The notes under the pieces were generated by a model. The model made no database searches. It worked only from the letters and a program-made list of their open reading frames with translations, and was not told the origin of the DNA. 64,000 nt of DNA from positions 33,081,524 to 33,145,523 of the forward strand of contig CAIIXF020000006.1 in the NCBI GenBank assembly GCA_903813345.2, given 5' to 3'. Source of the DNA: Owenia fusiformis (lineage: Eukaryota > Annelida > Polychaeta > Sabellida > Oweniidae). The translations under genes were made by a program, and so were the position numbers. Of the stretch, positions 11,437-22,030 are shown piece by piece. Each line of letters starts with the position of its first letter. The first letter of the stretch is position 1.

Positions 11437-11606
11437 CTGCTTATCCAATCAGAGAAGCTATTTTGCTCATCCTGTTTAACGGAATGTGTTGTCCCCTCTG
11501 CAGATGCCTGGGACAATCCTGTGTGCGTTTCAATATTCTCCCTTTTTGAGATCATCTTTTTAAACTTGAATCCAAAGTCTTTTTCTTGCCTTAGTCTACC
11601 AAAAAG
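11437..11606 (-). CDS. PLS: Plastin alternative exon 3
   Basis: 170 bp = 56 codons plus AG: LFGRLRQEKDFGFKFKKM, ISKRENIETHTG, LSQASAEGTTHS and VKQDEQNSFSDWIS. Acceptor ttattctaaag; donor AGCAG/gtataa. Its linker is closest to the copy at 9754 (KKMISKR) while THTGLS matches the upstream copies, so it sits between the two subgroups in sequence as well as in position. Confidence 0.93.
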
Positions 11607-13012
11607 CTTTAGAATAAAAGCAGGCAATTGTCATAGTAAGAGATTAAGCTTATTCATTAGTTAATGGGTTTAGTTTATTAGCTAGAAAAACAGCAACTCC
11701 CCAGAGTACCAGATCCCACTGAACAAAACATATTTTATCACATCACTCGTCATTTTGCACTTTTACATTTTCATTTTGATAAAACAGCATTTAAATGTTG
11801 AAGTCAAAATGTTTCTAATACGAGTGATTGCTAAAAGATACACCTACAGTTTTATTGAAATTTAAAACATATTGTTAACCTATCCCTGCATAATTTCAAG
11901 TAACAAAATAGATGCAATTAGTTTTGGATTTCTAATACAAAAAGTGACATTTCCACAATAAGAATGATGCCCATTTTAAAGCTTTGCGACATATTTTGAT
12001 AAAATTTGTTGATATCATTGAGGTAAGGCGACTTTACAATTGCCAGGAAATTGATGGAATACTTTTGTACTTATGATCAATAATTCACAGAAACATGACA
12101 ATAAAACTGGCAGTCATTTTAAAATGTCACTAAATATTCTGTCAAAACTTCAAGGCAGTATTATAAGAACTATACATGTGTACTTAAGCAGCCACTTTAA
12201 ATTCTTTGCTGAAACTTGTACATATATTATTGTTCACCTAAAAAATAAAGTAGATGTACATTGTCCAATTTCAAGTGATATTGATTGAATACTTTTGGAG
12301 TTATAAAAAAGAGTTGAGAACATATAACAATAAATGTGGTGGCCATTTTTTAAATTTCATTAGATACATGTATCTAACCAAAACTTCTAGGGATAACAAT
12401 AAAAGTGGCAGCCATTTTGAATTGAGTGGCCATATTATATTTCCATCTCGAGTCGAGGTTTTATTGCCATAAGGTATCAGACAATGAAAGTTGAATCAAA
12501 TCCACCAACTGGTATTTGGATTATCAATATTGCCTGTAAAAACATGTATGGATTGATGGATGGATAGATGGATAAACAGACTGATTAAGAGTTCTCTATA
12601 TCTCTACTCAAACTTTGTTCAGTGAGATTATGAAGATTGGTTAGAATCATCGATTAAAAATTACTTTTCCAAAAAAGGCCCATTTGTGAATTGTGCATAG
12701 CGTGTTTTTGGGTCACAGGTACATCTACCTGAAGAGAGAGAAGGGTTGGCTTGTAAAATGCTCTCCGTCTTTGAAAGAAATATTAATCTATCTAGTATAT
12801 ATGTGAGAGTAGTTTGATCCTATGGTAACATGTAAGGAATGGCAGCATTAATTAAACATCAAGAATAGCAGACTTTACACATTTATACTCCTTAGAGCAC
12901 AGTGGCTTATTTAACTTAAACTGTGTGATACAGCAACATATTTTCTTCATTATAATTAAGGTATGAAGCTGTTGGAGTTGCCATGGATGGGTTGTCAAAG
13001 CAACCACTATAC
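11607..13012. other. Intron between plastin alternative exons 2 and 3
   Basis: The longest gap inside the array. I looked for an eighth exon copy using the conserved (A/S)S-EGTTH and SDW/SDF signatures and saw none. The interval 12320-12640 carries a degraded dispersed module (separate entry); the remainder is unremarkable. Confidence 0.6.
12400..12640 (+). repeat. Dispersed 3' module, degenerate copy
   Basis: Contains gcagccattttgaattgagtgg, an ACTGGTATTTGGATTATC segment, a GATG/GATA minisatellite (atggatggatagatgg) and ctctatatctctactcaaactttgttcagtgagatta, corresponding to the end of the 2475-3555 repeat. Other copies: 19725-19830, 20450-20555, 23880-24045, 48005-48110 (minus), 49330-49430, 54160-54265. 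Confidence 0.75.
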
Positions 13013-13182
13013 CTTGTTATAAAATCTGAAAATCCAAGAACTTCCTCCCTTTTTACAGTATGGGTAGTGCCTTCTGAACTGGCAGGAGTCCATCCAGTAT
13101 GTGTTTCTATATTTTTGTAGGGTGCTAATTTCTTTTTGAAAGTTCTACCAACATCTTTTTCCTTACGCTGTTTCCATAAAAT
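13013..13182 (-). CDS. PLS: Plastin alternative exon 2
   Basis: 170 bp = 56 codons plus AG: ILWKQRKEKDVGRTFKKK, LAPYKNIETHTG, WTPASSEGTTHT and VKREEVLGFSDFIT. Acceptor ctttcatcag; donor ACAAG/gtatag. It begins Ile where others have Leu, and has WTPAS in place of LS-AS, making it the most divergent of the THTG group. The intron just after the donor can form GGTTG-CTTTGA-CAACC, matching in position a hairpin behind the 13541 exon. Confidence 0.92.
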
Positions 13183-13540
13183 CTGATGAAAGAGTGTGAA
13201 GAGAGATAGTAGGTGTGAAGTACATAATGCAAGTGAAACAACTTATGTTAGTTAGGGATGGTGTCCAAATGTTAATATTTGTAGAATAACAAATCAAATT
13301 TTCTAAATGGAGGGGGTATTAGAGGGTTTTCCAGGTATTGGCCCAGGAATTTAAATTGATAAACATTTTAAATTTTTTGTTACTCATTGGTTTTTCTACA
13401 AATGTCTTTTGGATACCACCTGTTATACAGTATGGTAAACAGTCTCTTACATGAAACATACTATATATAGTGTGGTGAGAAAGCAATATGTGGTTGGTAT
13501 AGTGACTAAAAAGTTTTGGTTGGTATAGCAACCACAATAC

Positions 13541-13710
13541 CTAGCTATGAAATCAGAAAATGCTATAGTTTCCTCTTTTTTAACAGAATGTGTAGTGCCA
13601 TCAGCACTGGCAGATGATAGCCCTGTATGCGTTTCAATGTTTTCAAAACGTCGAACATTCTTTTTGAATCCTCTTCCAATATCCTTCTCACTACGCAGTC
13701 GCATGAATAG
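13541..13710 (-). CDS. PLS: Plastin alternative exon 1 (5'-most, closest to the EF-hands)
   Basis: 170 bp = 56 codons plus AG: LFMRLRSEKDIGRGFKKN, VRRFENIETHTG, LSSASADGTTHS and VKKEETIAFSDFIA. Acceptor actcttag; donor GCTAG/gtattg. Phe replaces the Trp of the first CH1 helix, as in the neighbouring copy at 13013. The following intron can form GGTTG-CTATAC-CAACC 8 nt from the donor. Confidence 0.93.
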
Positions 13711-14203
13711 CTAAGAGTGCAGGAATATTAGCTGTTATAATTGTAACATGACAACGAAAGTGTTCATGTCTTCTGGTTTTAATATAAATACATAGATATC
13801 ATAGACAACACAAATTTCTCCAGAAAATATGATCAAAGTTAGATTAGAACTAGCTAAATATGAAAAGCAATCTTAGAAATAAAGATTTCTGTAATAATGG
13901 TAATTGAGCAATCCTAAACATTGATAAACATTTCATTTTTTCACCTTTGTTCACATAGAAATCTATTTGTCTGAGATTGCTTAGAATATATCTAGACAAC
14001 AATTTATCAATTCAATCAAAGTTCAAAATCATTTCATGGTTATCTTCAAAATAATCCGTCTTTTTTAATTTCATGAAAACCTATTTAGAAAATCTGAACA
14101 TTCTTTAAAGAACACATTTACATCCCTTCTATGCATTGTTTCATTCATGCTTTCCACATCAAATGACATTCTGAGCATTGCAAATGATTTTGAAAACACC
14201 ACT
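13711..14203. other. Plastin intron 2, end segment
   Basis: AT-rich intron sequence between the array and the CAGTACTGTCAA element. Nothing recognised. Confidence 0.5.
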
Positions 14204-14430
14204 AGAATGCAGTACTGTCAACCCCTAAAGATTTTCTCGCGGGACAGATTTGTTAGACCCAGTGCCCAAAATTCGCGGGATTTTGCGGGACATCTACTAA
14301 ATTCGCGGGATTTTGCGGGACATTTAAGGGATTTGCGTGATTGCGCTAATAGGAGATTTTTTTATCAAATTCGCGGGATTTCGCGGGACCATTCGAGGGA
14401 CAAACACCCTAATTGCGGGACAGTTAACAG

Positions 14431-15806
14431 TTAGTAAAGGGCAAATGTAGTGAAAAATTCATTGTAAGTCAGGGCGTTCATCAGGGAGGGGTTTTATCAA
14501 TGGAATTATATGTACGTTTCATGAATCCCTTATTGGAAGAGCTCGTTAACTCTGGGCTAGGCTGTGCTATACGAGGGATGTCATGTTGTGCTCCATCCTA
14601 TGCAGATGACACCATTTTAATTTCGTCTTTTAGAAATACCATGCAATCAATGTTAAATATAGTTTACAACTACGCCAATAGGTGGCGTTTTCAAATTCAT
14701 CCCAAAAAATGCTCTGCAGTTCATTTTGTTAAAGGGAGGAATAAAGACGTACTCCCTTTTAATTTCAGTATAGACAACATTGCCATTGTAAATGAACTTG
14801 TTCATTTAGGTCTACCTGTTACACAGAGAGACATTGGTTACCACATTGAGAATGGTATTTCTAAAGGTAGAAGGAATTTATATGCTACAGTCGACTGTAT
14901 AACTCCTGAAAATTGTACTGTAAACCCCCTATCAGCTTCCAAACTGTACTGGGCAGTGTCAATTCCCACTGTTCTTTATGGAGCAGAGGTTCTTGAATAC
15001 AATGACTCCAGCCTGGGTAAACTAGAACGTTTCCATACTCAAACAGCTAAACATATTCAAGGTTTACCAAAACATACAACAGATTGTGCATCCTTGTCAC
15101 AGATAGGCTGGTGTGACATCAGTGAAGTTATTGCAATGAAGAAACTCATGTACTTTTGGCATATATTTAACACTTGTGCTGGACAATGTAAAGCTGTGAG
15201 TATTGCTAGATGGTACATCCTACTTTTTAAAATATGTATCGTAGGGATGTCAGTGTCTTCGCCTATAGCTGAAATAATCAAACTAGGTACAAGGTTTAAT
15301 CTCTTAGATAGAATGAAGAGCTATATCGACCAAGGTATATTCCCCAAAAAACATCATTGGAAGAAAATTTCTAAAAATGCTGTATCCAATTACTACATAA
15401 ATAGATGGCATCTAAAATGCATGATGTATACTAAGATTAAGACGTACAGAGATGTCGTCAGTAATCGAGTTCCAATAATATGGTACCAATTATGTAAATT
15501 TAGGCCTGATCTCATTTTCAAATGTAAGTTTATGGTACGGCTGCTGGTGGGGAAGCCATTGGGAGGTATGCAGAAGCTAAAGAAAATAGATTGTGTCCTT
15601 TATGTGGAGAGTGTGAAACATTAATTCATTTTATAAAGGATTGTACTGAACTTAAGAGTCGTCGATTATTATTAAAACCCCTTATTGACAAATATGGGGA
15701 TGGCGTATTGCCCTTTATCTTCGCTCCAGATGAGCAGGATGACTGTATATTTATTGTTAACACTTTGTATGCGATGTATCAACATCGAACAAACGCCATT
15801 TTGTAA
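14431..15806 (+). pseudogene. LINE reverse transcriptase C-terminal half, frameshifted
   Basis: The frame is open from the insertion edge: VKGKCSEKF, then SQGVHQGGVLS (RT QG motif), then YADDTILISS (catalytic YADD). After the RT thumb the frame reaches 15624. The conserved C-terminal knuckle CPLCGECETLIHFIKDC is in another frame (15591-15806), so there is one frameshift near 15570-15590. The 5' truncation removes the endonuclease and the N-terminal RT motifs, so the copy cannot be active. Family: non-LTR RT of the Jockey/CR1-like type with a CCHC-like C-terminal motif; exact clade not determined. Confidence 0.9.
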
Positions 15807-15917
15807 ATATCATCCCGACCTTGTATTGTTCACCTAAATGTTTGTATATATGTTAACATAAATTAATGTATATTATGATGATCAATTATGGTCGCAATAA
15901 AGAAATATATATATATA
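14431..15917 (+). mobile_element. 5'-truncated LINE inserted in copy 1
   Basis: This 1487-bp block is absent from the matching point of copy 2 (cagttaacag/gtgtacc), where the sequence runs straight through, so the boundaries are seen directly. taacag occurs at both edges (14425-14430, 15918-15923), a likely 6-bp target duplication. The 3' end is caataaagaaatatatatatata, an (AT)n tail rather than poly(A). It was inserted sense to the plus strand, antisense to plastin. Confidence 0.92.
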
Positions 15918-16442
15918 TAACAGGTGTACCACCAAAAACTTCATAGAGGGACAGATTTTTTAGACAAAGTGCCCTAAATTTGCGGGATTTCGCAGGACAT
16001 CCACCTAAATTTGCAGGATGTCCCGGGACATTCAAGGGATTTGCGTGATTGGGACTAATGTAAAAGCGTGTAGAAGTACTTAAATCAAACTTTCAGATAC
16101 TGATTAATCAAATATAATGCACCGTTACATTGTAACTTAAATAAACGTCAACACAATTTCACAAAATACGCATAGGAATATTATTAAACTTTATTGTAAT
16201 TTATCAAAAACAAAAACCATGCTTCAGGTGTGATTACCGTAATCTAACACGAAATTCAAAAATTCGGAACAATACTTTGCACTTCTGGCGTCGTGACCAA
16301 CTATGAAACGCTTACCCCCATAATGTTATATATTAAAATGTACCTATTCATATACTGTAGGCATGGGCTTTCAATTGAAAGCCCATGATATAGGGGTTCG
16401 ATTAATCTACATCAAATTATAGGGAATGAGCCGGGTTAATTT

Positions 16443-17334
16443 TCTAGATAGGGTTTGTATAAAAAACCGGGTACCGGGTAGTAAATCCTCCATGCTGGGT
16501 TCAAATTTGGTACCCGGTCGAAAAAAAACCAAAAACGAAATATACGAATACACAACATAATTAGATCATTAGAAAACGTGTAAGATTTGTTTTGAATTTA
16601 CAAAAATGTATGTAACTTCCTTCAAAATTGAGCTAGAAGCTTCAAATAAAAAGCATTTTAAGGCTCTTTTCTTCCTCTATCATCTTGGTCATATTTCCAT
16701 TGGTAATGAAGGGGGGGGGGTGCGCACCCCCTCCTGGCTACGCCAATGACATTGTAAGACGATTTGAAAAACAAGACAAATCAATCTTACTCTATTTTCA
16801 ATAGTTCGTATGTTGGTACGTGAATTGTTTTGATTATGATTTAAATCTGTAAATAGCCATCGTTGCTTTAGCAGAGAGGTGACGTGTGTTAATTTGCATG
16901 ATGCAACGTGTAAGATTTTGATTATTAATCATAATTTAAGTTATCCCAATTCATGACAAAATGTCCACTGAATTGTAAATTGTTATGTCTTACAATGTCA
17001 TAGGCGTAGCCAGGAGAGGGTGCGATGGTGCGATCGCACCCCCCCCCCATAACCAATGAAAATATGGCCATAACGATAGAGGAAGAAAAGTGCCTTAAAA
17101 TATGCTTTTTATTTGAAGCTTCTAGCTCAATTTTGAATCATGTAATACATACATTTTTGCAAATTCAAAACAAATCTTACACGTTTTCTCATAATATTCT
17201 AATTATGTTATATATTCGTATTTTTCGTTTTTTGGGTCCCCATTTTTTTTGACCGCGTACCGGGTACCAAGTTTGAACCCAGCATGGTGAATTTACTACC
17301 CGGTAACCGGTTTTTTATACAAACCCTTTCTAGA
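16443..17334. repeat. Internal palindrome of copy 1 (~320-bp arms)
   Basis: From tctagatagggtttgtataa the left arm runs through accgggtaccgggtagtaaat, agctagaagcttcaaataaa and (G)n TGCGCACC to ggctacgccaatgacattgtaagac. The right arm gives the reverse complement from gtcttacaatgtcataggcg to ttatacaaaccctttctaga. The spacer is about 225 bp (16761-16986). The same palindrome is in copy 2 at 31759-32654. It looks like a separate fold-back unit inside the element. Confidence 0.92.
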
Positions 17335-17890
17335 TATCAGCGTACATTTATTGTAACTCGCGTTTGCTAACATTTGCTCAGTTCTGAGATGAAGGCCACA
17401 CGGGTAGTAAAAGGCCAACGTTGGAACTATTTGATACCTACATCCCTATTTTCGTAATTAAAATGAAAGTTGAACCCTTCCCCTTTATTTTGATACCAAA
17501 CAACAGCATGCTAGGTACTTAAAATTAGGTAAACTTTACTCCTCAAAAGTGCAAAAACTTAGCTTCTTATATAAGATAAGATAATCAAAATATAGGGGAT
17601 TGCAACAATTTCGGAAATTCGCGGAGGTCAAAGCCACATTTTGCGGGACTTCGCGGGACAATGCGGGACACGCGAATTAGCCTAATTTTGATCAAATTCG
17701 CGGGATAATCCCGCCATTCGCGGGACACTTGACAGCTCTGAGAATGCCATTGTACACTTATCTTTGTTTTACATTTAGTTATGTAGGTGATAAAATGTAT
17801 TTCCCAGCGTCATATTTCCTATATATTAGGAAATATTCCATGTTCCATTTGGCTATATGGATAGAAAACAATTTTGTTTGTATGTAGAGC

Positions 17891-18358
17891 TGCTTATACC
17901 ACTCTAAGTCCAATTACAGTTGTATAACATGGGTCTATAACAACGATATACAGTGGAGAGTGGTATATCATCATCGAATACAACTCCTCCGTATACACTC
18001 CAGCGTATACCACTGTAGAAGTGCATTCTGGGAACTAATGAATAAAAAAATCATGAAAATGTTCATGATTTCCTAGAATCAAGTGACGTCATAAATGGTT
18101 CGAGATCAACATCAGCATTATTGAGTTGGCTATGGGATATTTTTATGGTTTTTAATTGTTATGATTGTGTTCGAATCAACTGTAATTGAACTTAGAGTGG
18201 CATAATAAGATAATATAATGGTTCATTCTGTATATAGTGCATTTTATACTCTCGTGAGAATATAATATATTCACTCGTTCGCTACGCTCACTCGTGAATA
18301 TATCATATACTCACTCGAGTATAAAAACGATATACAGAAAGAACCATTATATAACCTC
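17891..18358. repeat. Compound fold-back sequence
   Basis: Outer arms: ttataccactctaagtccaattacag (about 17894) and ctgtaattgaacttagagtggcataa (about 18179). A second palindrome, aatggttcattctgtatat ... atacagaaagaaccatt, spans 18218-18345 with cactcgttcgctacgctcactcgtg at its centre. TGACGTCA occurs at 18084-18091. No protein. A MITE-like relic. Confidence 0.75.
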
Positions 18359-18359
18359 A

Positions 18360-19247
18360 TATTATACAATGCTAATAAGAACTTGGCCAATTTTTACAAA
18401 TGTATAAGAAGCCTTTAACAGGTATATAAATTGAAAGAAACTTACAAAATACTTAAATAAAAATCAAAACAGTCAAATATATTTTTTGGTGTCTATGATA
18501 ACCATGAAATATTTTGAACAAATAATTGAATTGAAATTAAATATTAAAAACTGAATGTATTCCTAAACTAAAGTGAGATACAAAATTGAGTATTGTAAAA
18601 TAAGTGACAGACATGCGACTTGATTGAATTGTGTTTCACTGGCATACAATCGTGCGCTACTTGTCTGCTACTATATTTTACATGATAAGCACTATTACTA
18701 CAGACTGGACAATAAAATATGCCATAAATATTATCAGTTAGAACTAATATTAATAAAGAGGTTAAGGTAGTCCAGGTAGGAAAAATTCTTGGGCAAATGA
18801 CCCCATGTCAGTTGCAAGCAAATCCCAAATTTGTCCCACTGGGCCCACCTTATATCCATAAACAGAATACAGTTAAGCCAGTTTGGATGACAACAGGGTC
18901 TCATTTGTTGTAGTTAGATAGCTTTCAGGTTAGAAAAATGGACCATGTTGCATCTCATAGCATATTCTAAAATGTAACATTTGTTAAACCAAGAAATGTG
19001 AGTTGATCACGCAGAATATATCAGTACATTCTAAACATTAAATGCATGCACTTATTTCAATTTAAGAGTTTGAATTGAACAAGTTTAAACTATTCTTATT
19101 GAGGGGTTAAGCATATAAAGATACAATATCTCTTTATTTATGAATAAAGACTTTTATTCCATTTTATTATTTACTCTATGATTTCATTATTTTGTTTCAA
19201 AATGCTTATCTCATTAAACGTCATCATAAGATGTTCATAATACTTAC
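18360..19247. other. Plastin intron 2, proximal segment
   Basis: AT-rich, no recognised exon or element between the fold-back and the EF-hand exon. Confidence 0.5.
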
Positions 19248-19406
19248 CATTTTAAATTCTTCAAAATCTAATTTTCCATCTTTGATGTTCTTGTCATACT
19301 CATCAACCAGGTTCCTGACCTCATATCCAGGAAGCTTGAAGCCACATATGTTTAATGCTGTGTCCAGCTCATCTAAACTGATATATCCATTGCCATCTTG
19401 GTCTAC
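19248..19406 (-). CDS. PLS: Plastin/fimbrin exon: EF-hand headpiece
   Basis: 159 bp, 53 codons, phase 0 at both ends. VDQDGNGYISLDELDTALN is a canonical EF-hand loop (D-D-N-Y-E positions), then ICGFKLPGYEVRNLVDEYD as in plastin (LPGYRVREI), then the second hand DKNIKDGKLDFEEFKM. Aligned on its Gly, the second loop is K-N-I-K-D-G-K-L-D-F-E-E, lacking acidic residues at positions 1 and 3, so its calcium binding is probably weak. Acceptor gtttgtag; donor AAAATG/gtaagt. The final Met joins Leu/Ile of whichever alternative exon is chosen. Confidence 0.96.
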
Positions 19407-19724
19407 CTACAAACACATTACAGGAAGAAATATACGTTATTTTTGGTACATTAATGGTTCATGCATAATATAGAAGATGAGTAATAGGGATGGACAATGG
19501 ACTGAATATAAAACAACAGATTATATTATTATCTATTATATTAATTTATTTGCATTCACTTTTAAAACAGGAGCACTTCGTTCATACTAGTGCAGCAGTT
19601 AAAAAGAGTACAAGTGCATATTTCATTTAATAGTAACTATTCATAAAAATGAATTACTAAAAACAAAAAATTACAGTCAATTCATTACATAATAACGAGC
19701 TGATGGTACATAAAATATGAAGCA

Positions 19725-19830
19725 AATTCATCAACTGGTATTTGAGTTATCGCCCAGACAGCTGAACAAAGGTATGGGCAGATAGGAGGCTTCTCTATCC
19801 CTACCACATTTTGATAAGTGGGATAATAAA
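19725..19830 (+). repeat. Dispersed 3' module copy
   Basis: caactggtatttgagttatcgcccagacag ... ggcttctctatccctaccacattttgataagtgggataataa matches the end of the 2475-3555 repeat, with the GGAC tract nearly lost. Confidence 0.8.
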
Positions 19831-20449
19831 ATATTATATTATGGAAATTGAAGCCCAAAATCTGCTTAATCCTACATACATTAGGCAATTTAGGAAACAA
19901 ACTGGCATTAATTTCAAAATTGGGGCCCAAAATCATTTCTGTGCTGCTGTAATTTTAGGGCCCCCTCCCTTCCTTTTGATTTTCATGCCTCCCCCCCCTG
20001 TTGATCATTTGACATAATTAATATCAATGTATTAATGCAACAACATTAAGGTTGTCTTCCTCAATAGAGATGATGTAAACATCCAAACAAGAGTCAAAAC
20101 TATAACAAATACTTAAAGACACCATTTTATTATAGGATTAAACTGACAATTTGAATTATGTCAAGCTTTCAAGAGCTAGTGACCGATTCATTGATGATTG
20201 TGTACTATAAGATCATAAATCACAATTAAAGTTTTGAATGATTAATCAACTTTAGATAAGAACTTAAGATTTTGTTACCATTTTAAGAAACATTTTGATA
20301 TAGATTCTATGAACTTTGTAAAGATTAACTAGAAAATGGCAACCCTGGAGAAAGGGCCATCTTGACCCATATTTGTAGTCTTAAACAGTTTTATCAAAAA
20401 GCATCAAACCTGTACACCCATTGAGCATATACTTATAAACTATAAATCA

Positions 20450-20555
20450 TATTGGTCATACAGTATTTGAGTAATTGCCCAGATGGATGGATGTACAGAT
20501 GGACGGATGGTGTCATTCTTTATATCCTCCCAAAATTATTTGATGGGCTAATAAT
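20450..20555 (+). repeat. Dispersed 3' module copy
   Basis: ggtcatacagtatttgagtaattgcccag, gatggatggatgtacagatggacggatgg, then tatatcctcccaaaattatttgatgggctaataat. Same module, diverged. Confidence 0.8.
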
Positions 20556-21359
20556 ATGAATTTTGATAATCTGTGAAAAATTACACAGCTCTGATTTCAA
20601 ATCTCTTTTTTGATAGAACATATAAATATATAAGGTTGGGGAAATATCTATCAATAAACTATCTTCACACCTGTTACAGTATTTTACTCTAATTACTATT
20701 TGGTATGAGGATATCATGTTATTGTATTGTTAATGTACATATTTGGTGTGTCAGTATATATTGTAGGTAAAATGTAGTACAAAATATGAATGATGTCCAT
20801 TCTATTTTATACAATTTAACACTGTACATAATCACTCTATTATACCTTGCTTTTGGTGTTCATGAGCAACCATTTTGGCTTATTAGTAATGATTATGTTA
20901 ATTGTTTTTATTTGTCTGTTCCTTATTAATGGTTTATCTGATGACTGTTAGGTGTAATAAGGTACTTTCAAAAATATACTAAACAATACAATTAGACAAA
21001 GAGAGTATCTTATGCATTTCTAGGGGTTAGGTATAGTAGAGTGATAATATATACCACAGGTCTCAAGATATTTCTAACCACAATACAAGAAACTATCAAT
21101 TGCCCACAAGTAATGAATTCTGTGATATGCAGTATTAAGACTTTCAAAATATTAATTCAAAATATAAATTCATTATATTTTCCATAGTGTATAAATATTC
21201 AAATAATAATAAAAATTTAATAAAATAGCCATTTGATTAATTATACTAAAACAAGATACATAGTGATAGATGTCCAACTGTCTTTTCATCATGAAAAATC
21301 AAAATGGTCATAAAGTAATTAACCAAGGATGCCCAACATATATATATCTTTTATTGACT
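20556..21359. other. Plastin intron 1, nothing recognised
   Basis: AT-rich, only chance ORFs. Confidence 0.5.
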
Positions 21360-22030
21360 CACAGGTTTTGGCACTAGTTTGCCTTCACACCTGTAAAACT
21401 TTCACATGGAACTAGAGAGCAGATTTCTTGAAATTGGTTCAATTAGTCATTCTGTCAAAAATTCAGAACCTAATTCAATTTTGGCACTATATAGTCTGCT
21501 CTTACATTTGTAAAAATTTCAAATTACATAGATACATGTAGATAAGTGTGTTTCTTTGAATTTTGATGACAAGATTTAAGGATGTTCCCTGGAGGTTTTA
21601 TATTTTTAAATGGTATTTAACCTTTTCTCAAATATATTTTCTGAGATTCTAATTTAGCTAGAAGCTGTTAAAGTGTAATATTTGACAAAATTAGGTATGT
21701 TGGACCCCATGTAAAAATTAGGGTCTTGTGTTCATCGTTTTCAACTTTGTCATGCAGGGGACATCCTTTAAGAATTCAGAATGCCTAAGTCTTATGATAT
21801 CATGATATTTTTTACATGAATGTTCGAAACCTAATCAGATGTTGGCACTTTAGTGTGCTCTATTTCTTGCATCTGTAATTTTTTTTTTGAATGGATAAGT
21901 GGTTTCACTGAAATTGTGATGACAAGATTTACTGACAAATCCAAAATGGCCACCACGTAAATTACCCAGCATGCCAAAATCCTAATCTGATGTTGGTACT
22001 AGTCTGCTAAATTTCAAATAAAATGTTATT
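21360..22030. repeat. Degenerate long tandem repeats (ttggcacta...tctgctc)
   Basis: The string (a/t)ttggcacta followed by agt(c/t)tgct or gtgtgctc recurs near 21368, 21481, 21844 and 21993. It is preceded in the later copies by aacctaatcagatg-like sequence and followed at two places by gatgacaagattta. Old, decayed repeat units of unequal length. Confidence 0.6.

Larger units (their letters stand above)
14210..17740. mobile_element. CAGTACTGTCAA element, copy 1 (with nested LINE)
   Basis: The left end cagtactgtcaac and the right end cttgacagctctg are inverted (CAG..CTGTCAA), flanked by a perfect 6-bp duplication agaatg at 14204-14209 and 17741-17746. Subterminal regions are full of GCGGGA/TCCCGC strings (ttcgcgggattttgcgggacat). 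The second copy at 29936-33060 has the same ends. Minus the LINE it is about 2.0 kb and encodes no transposase I can see, so it is probably non-autonomous. Superfamily undetermined. Confidence 0.9.

Noticed and set aside
11607-13012. Possible eighth plastin alternative exon in the long inter-exon gap
   Set aside because: No EGTTH-like or SDW/SDF-like signature with a matching donor was found on the minus strand.
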